64,000 nt of DNA from Rhizophagus irregularis. Lineage: Eukaryota > Glomeromycota > Glomeromycetes > Glomerales > Glomeraceae. The notes under the pieces are model-generated. The model was not told where the DNA came from and did not search any database. It saw only the letters and a program-made list of their open reading frames with translations. The stretch spans positions 4,588,001 through 4,652,000 of the forward strand of contig NC_089431.1 of the NCBI RefSeq assembly GCF_026210795.1. Direction: 5' to 3'. Positions 47,937 to 58,923 of the stretch are shown piece by piece; positions within the stretch are counted from its first letter, which is position 1, and every line of letters starts with the position of its first letter. A program made the position numbers and the translations under genes.

Positions 47937-50191
47937 ATGTCTTACAGCAATAAACCAGATTGGATGAATTGGATTGAAGAAGCTATTTCAAAAAAACGTA
48001 TTAAACAATATGATTATAAAGACTTTTCTAACTTTAAAGTAATTAGCGACAGAGGCTTCGGAAAGGTTTATCGAGCAAACTGGAAAAATCCTCGTAATAC
48101 TTTAGCATTAAAATCTCTCAACGACTCTACAGCTGAAAAAATTGTTTACGAGGTGATTACATTATAACATAAAGTATATTTCGTCTTTATAATAAATTTA
48201 TTTTCCAATTAAAAAATTCTTCTTTATTATTTTATAGCTTAAAATTCAGCGTGAAGTACATTTTTATGATAATATTATAAAATTCCATGGTGTTACAATA
48301 AGTATAATAATTCTAATATTTGTTTTATATGATATTTTAATTTAATTATGATTAAATAATAATATTTCTTTTAATAAGATAAACAAAATTATAGTCCGAT
48401 GAAATATATGTTGGTAATGGAATATGCCGACAGCGGTACTCTTCGAAAATATCTAGAAAAGAATATCGGTAATCTCACATGGAATGATAAATTCAAAATG
48501 GCACATCAATTAGCTTGCGCTATATCATGCTTACATGATGAGAAGATTATTCATCGTGATTTGGTAATTTTAATATTTACTATATTTACTGTATATTATA
48601 TTACATATGTTATATGTATTTTGTATTTGTAATCTTTTTAATTTATTATTATATAATAGCACTCGAGCAACGTGTTAGTCCATCAAAATAATATCAAATT
48701 GGCTGATTTTGGATTATCAAAAAATATTGATGACAAACAATATGGTGTAATTCCTTATATTGATCCTAAAAAATTCTCCAAAGATTCATACTCTCTGAAC
48801 CAAAAGAGTGATGTTTATAGTATTGGTGTGCTTCTATGGGAAATATCAAGTTGTCGGCCACCTTTCAAAGACGAATCTAATCAACATAGATTACTGAATC
48901 AGATTTTGCAAGGTCTTAGAGAAACACCTATTCCTAATACACCTAAGGATTATGAAAAACTTTATACCGGTAAATATATTTTAAAAGTTTTAATTTTGAT
49001 TTAAAGTATAATTAATAACATTGATGATATTGTTAATTTATAGATTGTTGGAAACCTGAATCATATGATCGTCCAACTATTCACGATGTAGTTGCTAGAC
49101 TAGAAGCAATTATTAGTAAAATCACAAAATATTGGACACCTCCTATTAATAATTCATCCCATTCATCACGTAATCATCCATCACTTTCATCACATAGTAA
49201 TCCATCACTTTCATCACGCAATAATTCATCGCTTTCATCACGTAATGATTCATCGCTTTCATCGCGTAATAATTCATCGCTTTCATCATGTAATGATTCA
49301 TCACTTTCATCACGTAATGATTCATCGCTTTCATCACGTAATAATTCATCGATTTCATCACGTAATGATTCATCACTTTCATCACGTAATAATTCATCGA
49401 TTTCATCACGTAATGATTCATCACTTTCATCACGTAATAATTCATCGCTTTCATCACGTAATGATTCATCGATTTCATCACGTAATAATTCATCACTTTC
49501 ATCACGTAATGATTCATCGCTTTCATCACGTAATAATTCATCACTTTCATCACGTAATGATTCATCGCTTTCATCACTTAATAATTCATCGATTTCATCA
49601 CGTAATGATTCATCGCTTTCATCACGTAATAATTCATCACTTTCATCACCTAATAATTCATCACTTTCATCACGTAATGATTTGTCACAAAGTTTCAAAC
49701 AAAAAGGATCTAAATCTAAGAAAGATGTAGTTGATGGAATAGCTACTCTTCCTTATAAGTTATATGATGGAAATAAAAAACAGAGAATTCTTGATTACCT
49801 TGAGGATCATCATGTGACCTCAATAGAAATTTTTGACTGGTTATTAAATAATCAAAATTATCCAAATTCTCTTCTTGTGTTGGGAGATTTTTATTATTTA
49901 GGAATTGCAACTATGGTTGACAAGAAAAAGGCTTATAATTTTTATGAGAGAGCAGGAGATGGAGATGATGGACTAAGCATAGCTCAATACAATCTTGGAG
50001 TTATGTATGAAATTGATAAATTAGGCGACACATTTGCAGCAATGTATTGGTATAATAAATCAGCTAAACAGGGAAACCATATAGCTTGGGAAGGTTTAAA
50101 TAGATTACGAAATGCTCCAAATAAGATTATTACTGCAAATAGTATTGATAAATTTAATGATACGAGTATTTTTTTTTCACTTTTTAAATAA
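47937..50191 (+). CDS. K8: kinase with 22-copy octapeptide repeat and Sel1 repeats (640 aa)
   Basis: Exons: 47937-48152, 48238-48301, 48379-48563, 48660-48969, 49044-50191. The glycine loop is degenerate (ISDRGFGKVY for IGSGGFGKVY: the first Gly is gone, the Ser is Asp and the next Gly is Arg). Lys (LALKSL), HRDLHSSN (Asp154), DFG (171-173) and YIDPKKF remain, so weak or no ATP binding with an otherwise intact site is likely. Exon 5 carries about 22 copies of an octapeptide (SSLSSRNN or SSLSSRND) before two Sel1 repeats (SLLVLGDFYYLGIATMVDKK; AMYWYNKSAKQGNHIA). It is the longest protein of the array. Exon 2 and intron 1 match K12. Confidence 0.9.
49148..49682 (+). repeat. 24-bp coding minisatellite in K8 (~22 copies)
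   Basis: Near-perfect units such as TCATCACTTTCATCACGTAA plus TAAT or TGAT. Asn-Asn and Asn-Asp units tend to alternate, giving a 48-bp higher-order unit. Because 24 is divisible by 3, copy changes never shift the frame. All six frames are nearly open, which explains the large shadow frames on both strands. K1-K5 carry 2-6 units at the same place. Confidence 0.9.
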
Positions 50192-50944
50192 TAATAAATT
50201 TTATTTGTTTTTGATATTTTCATTAAATTTTTAATAAAAGAAAGAATTATAAAGATTTATAAAGATTTTTTGATAATTTTGTTATGAAAAAAGTCAAAGG
50301 GATCTGATAGGTAGCATAAATTACGGTTACATTAAAAGTGTAGTTATAAAAAATCAATTAACCCGTTTAAAGAATAACTGCTCTAACTCGTTGAAAAATT
50401 TTCTTAGCTACTTTGGAACCTCTCGTCACGTCCCTTATAGTGCCTTTCTTATGATATCATTCATTAAAACTCTACACGATCTCATTATTTTCATGGGTGT
50501 TTTATCTTCTTTTCTTTATACCTATCCATTATCACTTTTCTTTCTATGAGTTGGTGGTCGTTTTTATTACCTTTCTTCGTTTCCAAAGAATTTGATAAGT
50601 GGATTCAGTTGGTTTTCCGAAGACCCTTCGAAGTTAAACACCGATTTCTTCAATATTTCGCCCGTTACATAATATTATAATCGTCGAAAAAAAGCAATAA
50701 TTTCTTCCGCTTGGAGCTATGACAATCAAATTTTGAGATGTATAAAAATGTCATAAAAGTTCATATTAGGTTTAGACAAATTTATCTATATTTCTTTTCC
50801 GAAGCCTAATAATGCTCCAAATATGTTATTCAACTTTGGAAATATTAGCATAATATCCGATTATGATGTTATTCATTACATATTACTTTATTTTTATATA
50901 AATATGGAAATAATAAAAACCATACCTACCGTAAATAGAAAACC
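50192..50944. other. Spacer after K8
   Basis: No certain gene. Positions 50380-50680 are pyrimidine-rich with a 40-codon frame (KEFDKWIQLVFRRPFEVKHR) that is too short to call. Words of the upstream kinase block follow (AGCCTAATAATGCTCCAAAT, TATGGAAATAATAAAAACCA), leading into a kinase relic. Confidence 0.45.
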
Positions 50945-51190
50945 ATATACGTTCATAATTCTGAGTGATTGAAGATGGTATTTAAAAAAAAAAAGAGCTT
51001 TTAAATATTATCAGTATAAAAAACTTTTAGTAATTGTTCCGGAGGCTCTCAACAATATACGGTCGAAAAAAACAGTTTATGAGGTGGTTACATAATTTAT
51101 AATTTCGTCTTTATAATAAATACATTTTTATTAGAAATTGTTTTCATTAAATCAAGAGCGATGTGATTTTGTTTATGAATCATGAAATAC
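50945..51190 (+). pseudogene. Relic of kinase exon 1 (and perhaps exon 2)
   Basis: GATTGAAGATGGTATTT, an A run, AAATATTATCAGTATAAAAA and TTAGTAATTGTTCCGGAGGC follow the order of K6/K7 exon 1 (WIEDGISKKHIKYY..VIGSG). Then come GGCTCTCAACAATATACGGT and GTTTATGAGGTGGTTACAT, matching the end of exon 1 and its donor. The piece coding for the glycine loop to the lysine is deleted. ATCAAGAGCGATGTGATTTT resembles exon 2. No later exon is found before the next gene, so a whole duplicate has decayed here. Confidence 0.65.
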
Positions 51191-51829
51191 AAAGTATAAA
51201 AACAATTAAGAGTTATAAATTTATAATAAAAAAAAATCTAATTTCTTTTTAGTAATATAAACAAACTAATAATAAAATAGCAAAATGATTTATTTATATA
51301 TACAGTATAAAATATGTACAGTGCAGTATCAAGTACTTTCCTTTCATATAATATTTTTAGACTAGTATGCATGATTCACAAAGAAATTCGTGTAACAATA
51401 CGAAATCATTTTACAGATAATAAGAAAATACGCTATAATTATTTTGGCTAAATGGTATTTATGGCTTAATACTTTTCAGAGTCATAATAACGCCATTTAC
51501 AAAAATTGATAAGGAATTCAACAAAAAAAAAGGAACAAAAACAAGGTGAAAAAGATCCATTTCATCAACTCCGATTTCATGGTTAAAAGATTTATGGTAA
51601 TAATCATTATCACTATAACGAATTCCCAATTTGGCACAAATTAATTACTCAAATATACTATTATTACATACTTTTTCTTGTCTTTATTATAACATTTAAT
51701 TGTTTATAATGAAATGAAATGATCATGTCGGAATAGTTGGAATAATAATTTCTCCGATTGTAAATATTGCTTATAAATAAATCCTTTCATTTAAAATTTT
51801 TCATCAGTAAGAATTATCTGTTAATAACT
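51191..51829. other. Spacer before K9
   Basis: AT-rich with no gene. Diverged words of the kinase upstream block (TCATGGTTAAAAGAT, TTTTCAGAGTCATAATAAC) are visible. Confidence 0.45.
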
Positions 51830-53392
51830 ATGTCTGGTATAATTAAATCAGCCCCTGTTCCCAATGGGTGCAGTACTGATAATAAAATGTTTATTGATTG
51901 GATTGAAAAGGCTATTAAAAATAATCACGTTAAATATTATGATTATAAAGACTTTTTAAAGTTTGAAGAAATTGGTTCCGGAAGCTTCGGAAAGGTCTAT
52001 CGTGCAGACTGGAAAAATCCTGGTATATACTTTAGCATTAAAATCTCTTAGACCCAAAGACTTCAGCAATGTAAAAATCGCCGAAAAACTTATTTATGAG
52101 GTTATTACATTATACTAATATATACATTACTTCCATCATTATAATGATACATTTGTAATTAAAATCTATTTGAACTACTTAGCTTAAAATCCAGCGTGAA
52201 GTGCATTGTTATCACAATATTATTAAATTTTATGGCATTACGATAGGTATAATAATTCTAACATTATATTATATGAATTTTAATATATTTTACGAAATGT
52301 AAAGTGTACAATTATTTTCGTTTTATTTTCTTTTAATTAAGAAAATCCAAATGATAGTTTAAAGAAATATATGTTGGTAATGGAATATGCCGACAGTGGT
52401 ACTCTTCGGAATTATCTAAGAGAAAACTTTAGTAATCTCATTTGGAATGATAAATTTAGAATAGCTTATCAATTAGCTAACGCTGTATCGTGTTTACATA
52501 ATGAGGGTGTTATTCATCGTGATTTGGTAATTCATTCGTATTTAATTACATTTATTTTGAGATTATAATTTATAAATTAATTATTTTATTTATTTTATTT
52601 ATTGTTAAATAATAGCACTCCGAAAACGTATTGGTCCATACCCATCGAAACAGTCGAACCTCGAGAAGCGAACAAGATTTCAGTCATTTCACCATCAAAT
52701 TGGCTGATTTTGGATTATCAAAACAGATGGATATATTAGTTAGATCAAAATCGGCAACTGGCGCAGTTCGGTACGTTGATCCAAAGAAATTTACGCTCGA
52801 AAAATACTCCTTAAATGAAAAGAGCGATGTTTATAGTATTGGCGTACTTTTATGGGAGATATCAAGTGGTCGGCAACCTTATATGGGTAAAGAAAAGTGG
52901 TTTTTAGTTGTGAATGTTCCGAAAGGTCTTAGAGAAACACCTATCCCTAATACACCTGAGGATTATATCAAGATTTATACTGGTAAATATAATTTAAAAA
53001 GTTTGATTATGATATACTGTACAATATGATAATGCTGCTATCATAATTTTATAGATTGTTGGAAACATGAAGTTAATGATCGTCCAAATATCAATGAGGT
53101 GGTTACTAGATTAGATGCAATTATTAAAAAAAATAATAATACAAATAATTCTCGGGCATATAATTTTGATACAGATGTCCAGCAGCCTATTTCATGTAAT
53201 TCTAATAGAAGCAGCCAGCGGCCTATTTCAAACTTTGCATATTCACGTAATTCTAGTACAAGTAGACATCAACCTATTTCAAACTTTGCTTATTCATGTA
53301 ATTCTAGTACAAGTAGCCAACAACTTGTTACAAGTAATTATAATTATGAAGAAATCGAACAGACGATTAGAAATATTAATAATAATTTATAA
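51830..53392 (+). pseudogene. K9: TKL-like kinase with 1-bp frame break in exon 1
   Basis: Exons: 51830-52100, 52183-52246, 52342-52526, 52616-52982, 53055-53392. The start is MSGIIKSAPVP; the glycine loop GSGSFGKVY is intact. After WKNP the sequence GGTATATACTTTAGCA has one base more than the family (CGTAATACTTTAGCA), so the reading frame stops at 52049-52051; beyond it all exons are open and in family phase. HRDLHSEN and DFG are intact. Between VLVH and IKLADFG, 14-15 residues are inserted (THRNSRTSRSEQDFSHF), in the hairpin just before DFG. The tail lacks Sel1 and has NFAYSRNSSTS-type repeats, ending EEIEQTIRNINNNL. It is either a young pseudogene or a sequencing error. Confidence 0.75.
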
Positions 53393-54763
53393 AAGTTAGT
53401 AATAAACCACATGAGACATCTTAATTTGGTTATTACATATAAAATATTAAATAGTCATTTTAAATCTTAGTAAATTCACTTTTAAATTTGTAACCAAATC
53501 ATTAGTTATAATTGTTTTTTAATAAAATTTTAGATTTAAGTCCAAACTTGCCGGATCTACTATTTTTGCGATTGCTGCGAACGATGTGAACGGTAAATCC
53601 CAATGAAACGTTAATATTTTTCATGAGAACTAAGCACTACTATATCAATACTTTGTAATACTCAATTATAAATTATTAACACTTGATTTCAAGTATAGTA
53701 TTTGGTGTGTTTAACCAGGATACCGGAAAAGACTCATGTAGGTAAAGTGATTTAATTGGTTGTCTACCCCTACCTACTCTTTCAAAAAATACCCATAACG
53801 TCCATAACACGTAGAATGGCCAAAATAATCAAGTAGTTTTCTCCTTTTATGGATAATTTTGATAACTCTAGTCAGGAAATTATTTCCTTTCTTAGATTCT
53901 GGCTGGTATTATTATAATTCCGGCCCTGAAAGAGATTCTTAGAGCTAATAGTAAAATTATTACCTTAGACTTACCGGGGTCCTTGTTTAGCCGTTTACTA
54001 CGAATTACAGTAGCCGCATTTATTTGATATTGTGACACTTTTACTTGTTCGTTATTAAAAAAAAATAAATTTATTAATAAATAATTTTCCTTAAAAAAAA
54101 AAATTTTTAATAATTTAATTTATTTAAAAAATAAAATTATACGATGCAGTATCATAACATTATTAAATAAAAACGGCATAATTATAATTATTTCTGGTGC
54201 TATAATTTCTATAACATAATTTATTTACTGATATAGCTTGTGATTCATTTGACATGATAGAGAAGCATTATAAAAAAAATTATTGCAATTTAAACCAACT
54301 TGATTTTGATCACATGTTTGGAGTTAAGCATCATAAAAAATTTCATTGATCGACAATCACATGATTTTGACTTTATTAGTAGGTAAAAAAAATAAAAAAA
54401 AATAAAAAAATAAAATTTTATGACAATCAACTTTGGAGATGATTATAAATATGTTATGACGGAGATAAATATCATATTGGGCTAAGATAAAATTTAACTA
54501 ATTTAACTACATTTCTTTTCCGCTTATTAATGGCCTTAATAATCTAAAGGCGCTATCCAGCTGATCCATTTGTCCGATTATTGGTGTCATTTATTCCCTT
54601 ATTTGATTATATTCTGTATATGGAAATAATAAAAACCATACATTCCATACATAGAAAACCATACTCCAATGATCGACAGATTCTTGGGAATAATTTCTCC
54701 GATTGTTAATTATTTATAAACTTGAACATTTCCTTCGTAGCAAAAGCACTTCCATATATAAAA
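53393..54763. other. K9-K10 spacer
   Basis: No gene. GTAGGTAAAGTG and CCCCTACCTAC form a short inverted pair near 53740-53782. The second kind of kinase upstream block (TTTCTTTTCCGCTTATTAAT, GGAAATAATAAAAACCATAC) appears near 54510-54640 and recurs before K11 and K12. Confidence 0.5.
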
Positions 54764-56572
54764 ATGTCTAAAAATTGGATTGAAGAAGCTATTTCAAAAA
54801 AATATATTAAATATTATAACTATAAAGACTTTTTTAACTCTGAAGTAATTGGCTCTGGAGGCTTCGGAAAGGTTTATCGAGCAAACTGGAAAAATTCTCG
54901 TAATATTTTAGCACTAAAATCTTTCAGAGACTCCACAAACAAAAACATCGTTGAAGAGGTGGATTACATTATAATATATATTTCGTCTTTAGATGAATAC
55001 TTTTTTTAATTTAAAAATTCTTTTATTATTTAGCTTAAAATCCAGTGCGAGGTACATTTTCATGATAATATTATAAAATTTTATGGTATTACAGAAGGTA
55101 TAATAAATATTTTTAATATTATTTATTTTATGTGAAAAATTTTAATACAATTTATAAAAAATCTAAATCATTTATTTTTTTCTAATAAGTTAATGATTAT
55201 GGTTCAAAGAAATACTATATGTTGGTGATGGAATATGCCGACAGTGGTACTCTTCAAAATTATTTAGAAAAAAATATTGCAAATCTCAATTGGGATAAGA
55301 AATTCAAAATGGCAAACCAATTAGCTTGTGCCGTATCATGCCTACATGATATGAATATTACTCATCGTGATTTGGTAATTTATTTATATTATATTATATG
55401 TATTATATTTATTATTCATTTGTAATCTTATTTATTTATTATTATATAATAGCGCTCCAGCAACGTGTTAGTCCATCAAAATAATATCAAATTGAAGGTC
55501 GATGTCCCCAAACTATCAAAAAAATATGATGTAATTCCTTATATTGATCCAACAAAGTTCTTCGCCGATTTACACTCTCTGGACAAAAAGAGTGATGTTT
55601 ATAGTATTGGTGTACTCCTATGGGAAATATCAAGTTGTCGATCACCTTTCAAAGACGTATCTAATCAATATAGATTACAGAATCAGATTTTGCAAGGTCT
55701 TAGAGAAACACCTATGCCTAGTACACCTAAGGATTATGAACAAATTTATACTGGTAAATATAATTTAAAAGTTTAATTATGATTTAAAATATCATTAATA
55801 ACATTGATGATATTGTTAATTTATAGATTGTTGGAAACCTGAGCCAGATGATCGTCCAACTATCCAAAATGTAGTTTCTAGATTAGAAGAAATTATGGTG
55901 AAACGTAATATAACTACAAAGCATGTTTGGGCACCTCCTATTAATAATTTATCACGTAATAATTTATCTCAAGGTTTTAATAATAATATTTATAATAAAA
56001 TCAAAGTAGAACCTTTAAAGTCACCGAGTAAAGCACCTCAGGCTAGCTTTTATAAGCAAAAATCTAAGAAAGAGATAGTTGATGGAATAGCTGCTCTTGC
56101 TGATAATATATATGACGAAAATAAAAAACAGAGAATTCTTGATTACATTAAAGATCATCATACGACATCAAAAGAAATTTTTGACTGGCTATTAAACAAT
56201 CAAAATGGAATCAACCCTAATATTGTACTTGGAGATTTTCATTATCTAGGAATTGCAACTATGGTTGATAAGCGAAAAGCCTTTGATTACTATGTACAAG
56301 CAGCTCTTGAAGAAAGTAGTATAGCTCAGTATACTCTTGGAATTTTATGTGAAAATGATGAAAAAGATACGTTTCAAGCAATGTATTGGTTTGACAAATG
56401 TGCTAAACAAGGAAACCAAGATGCTATAAATCATTACTATAGATTAAAATCATCTAAAAACAAAACCTTTAACCCCGCAAATTTACATAGTGTTATGGGT
56501 AAAATGAACCTAGGGAATGAAGAGGAACGAAAAGGTTTCAGTTTACAGGACTTTAAATTACCATTTGTGTAA
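54764..56572 (+). CDS. K10: pseudokinase lacking DFG, with Sel1 repeats (496 aa)
   Basis: Exons: 54764-54958, 55034-55097, 55190-55374, 55453-55753, 55827-56572, all open. The glycine loop GSGGFGKVY, Lys (LALKSF) and HRDL (Asp147) are present. The next residue is Arg (HRDLRSSN), and where the family has IKLADFGLSK this protein reads IKLKVDVPKLSK. The DFG aspartate that binds magnesium is gone and several activation-loop residues are missing, so catalysis is unlikely. A linker with KIKVEPLKSPSKAPQ follows, then Sel1 repeats (GDFHYLGIATMVDKRKAFDY; SIAQYTLGILCEN; AMYWFDKCAKQGNQDA). The open frame and intact splice sites argue for a maintained pseudokinase rather than decay. Confidence 0.85.
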
Positions 56573-57465
56573 ATACTTTAAATTTATGATCTGAGGAGCA
56601 GCCTGCAGTAGCTTCGCTTTTTCAATAATTATTATTCCATTATATTAAAATTTCCTTCACATCCTTAATAAATTAATTCATTTATTAAATTATTTATTTT
56701 AATGCTTTAGGATGGTTTTATAAATTCATTTTTACTTCCTTAAAGAAATTACCGATGCATTAAAAACAATCTAATAAATCACATGACTATAACTATATCA
56801 AAAAATGGTTGACCATTTTTGAACACTGGTAATACTATGGTGTATCATGAATGAAACTATATAAAAGGCGAAAAATTGAAAGAATTACGTCAAATACATG
56901 TTAAACATGCGATAATGCATATCATAATGAAATAATGAAGCTTATGCAACGTATACAATTACTGCTGCCATTATTTAAAAATAAAGAAAAAGTTTAAACT
57001 TTATTAAAAAGGACAGAGCATCTGTTTATATATCTGTTTCTATCGGTAACCCTATAAAAAGTTTTTCAGAAAAATGATCACGTGTCAGAGTTTCTTCGAA
57101 GTTTATTCCAAAATTTTTTTTGTAGGGTAAAGATTTTTAATTATAAAAAGTATTTATGATATACTAGCAATAACTAATTTTTTAAAACGCAAATAGACGT
57201 CACAAATACAGTATTGCAATTTTTTTAGTTGATACGGAAAAAAATATTATCCGCCTGTAGCACAATTTTATCCAAATTTTTACTAAAAATCTACGTTTAC
57301 TATTTTTTCTCTTCACTTTACTTTTATTTTGGTCCATATTTTGCTTAACAGTTATATTCTGAATAAACAACGAAACAAAGTATACTTAGCAAAACTTGGA
57401 ATATCAACAATACTTTATATTCTTTTCGTCTGCATATTGTCATTCAGAATTCTCCATATGTTCAC
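56573..57465. other. K10 downstream region with one short MITE
   Basis: No gene; contains the 78-bp MITE at 57050-57127. Otherwise AT-rich with scattered short frames. Confidence 0.5.
57050..57127. mobile_element. 78-bp MITE, CCCTAYAAAAA ends, TSD TAA
   Basis: Starts CCCTATAAAAAGTTTTTCAG and ends AAATTTTTTTTGTAGGG. TAA flanks both sides (57047-57049, 57128-57130). It is the smallest member of the family seen here; the interior is a near-hairpin around AGTTTCTTCGAAGTTTA. Confidence 0.75.
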
Positions 57466-57468
57466 CTA

Positions 57469-57603
57469 GAGCGTATTTCTGCTTTATCGAAATACGAACG
57501 TGGTGAAGTAGCAAGCGAGATTAAAATATCCATTTTACTATAGTGCATTAAAACGTGTGATCAAAGATTATCTATTCTTGTGTGAAAAAGGAATAAAATA
57601 ATT
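57469..57603 (+). pseudogene. Possible relic of a transposase-like helix-turn-helix
   Basis: ERISALSKYERGEVASEIKIS and then, in another frame, YSALKRVIKDYLFLCEKGIK. The pattern (LSKYERGEVASEI..S.S.LKRVIKDY) resembles the N-terminal DNA-binding domain of Tc1/mariner-type transposases. It is short, interrupted, and nothing of a catalytic domain follows. Confidence 0.3.
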
Positions 57604-58923
57604 TACACTCGATCCATCTTTATAAAAAATTCATTTCGTGTTATTATTCCATCACCAGGAAATTTTTTATGTGTAGAGAATATGCAAAATTTCGTGCATG
57701 AAAAAACTGATTTGCACACCCTGCCTGAAAATGCACATTATTTGCATATTTAATATATATAATATGTATATTGAGTAATTTTCTATGTGATATATTGTAA
57801 AAAATTTGTACAAAAAATTACATATAACTATATTGCATAAATTTTGAGAAATTTAAGTATTTGTGCAATATAAAAATTTAGTGATGATGTTATTTCCGTA
57901 AATATATCATAATCGCGGAATTATAGCCTCAAAACATAAAATTATCCAAGTCGCTTAGATTTTTAGTCAAAATTTCAGCTAGACCTTTTTCAAAGTAAAG
58001 TTTATTAACTGATGCAAATAAATGTTTTATATCTTTGTAACCATAGTTAAAAAAAATAAATAAATAAAAAAAAAGTACCAAAAAAAGTTGTTCAATATGA
58101 GTGTTAAAAAAATTTGAGCTATTTTTTCAATGAATTCATGCAAGTTATGAGTTTATTGAAATTTATCTAAAATCTTTACTATACAATACATATTTAATTT
58201 GATGTTACATTATGAAAAAAAAAATTTTATATATCAGATTATAATAACCCATATCATCTTACGCCTATTACGTCAAAATGGAGATAATATACAATTATAT
58301 TGGGTTAAGCTAAAATTTACTTACATCTCTATTCCGCTTATTAATGCTTAGTAAAGGTCATAGATGGAAGCCTAATAATGCTCCAAATATGAAAGTTGTT
58401 TATTCAGTATATTACCATATTATTTATGTATGGAAATAATAAAAACCATACATTTCATACGTAGAACTATGTTTTTTTTGGAATATTTTATCGTAGAGTA
58501 AAAACAGACAATTCCCTTTTCCTATTCGGTAATCTGTCGTACTCTCTAAAATATAGTGTGACAATTTTTTTATGACCTGTTTACGATCATCAAAACATCT
58601 ACACCAAGATAAAATTTAACTACATTTCTTTTCCGCTCATTAATGGCACTTTAATGACAAAGGACGTAAATGGAAGCCTAATGATCTGAAGGCGCTATCC
58701 AGCTTTGTTAGAATATAATCCGATTGTCCGATTAATAGCGTCATTCATTCCCTATTCTGTATATGGAAATAATAAAAACCATACGTTCCATACATAGAAA
58801 ACACGTTTTTTGTACTCCAGTTGCTTTGGGAATAGTTAAACAATAATTCCTCCGATTATCAATTATTTATAAACTTGATTTTAAGACATTTCTTTCGTAG
58901 CAAAAGCACTTCCATATATAAAA
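57604..58923. other. Spacer before K11 with two upstream-block copies
   Basis: No gene. The second kind of kinase upstream block occurs twice: about 58320-58460 and 58620-58800 (ATTTCTTTTCCGCTCATTAA, GAAGCCTAATGATCTGAAGG, GGAAATAATAAAAACCATAC). The leader TTTCTTTCGTAGCAAAAGCA then TTCCATATATAAAA matches that of K10. Confidence 0.55.

Noticed and set aside
49146-49730. Large open frames on both strands of the K8 minisatellite
   Set aside because: A 24-bp unit without stops in most frames keeps all of them open; only the frame continuing from K8 exon 4 fits the gene.
50548-50680. 44-codon frame MSWWSFLLPFFVSKEFDKW
   Set aside because: Too short, no paralogue in the window and no recognised domain.
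52022-52036. A 13-bp GT-AG intron in K9 exon 1 that would restore the frame
   Set aside because: Far shorter than any known spliceosomal intron; every other intron here is well over 60 bases.
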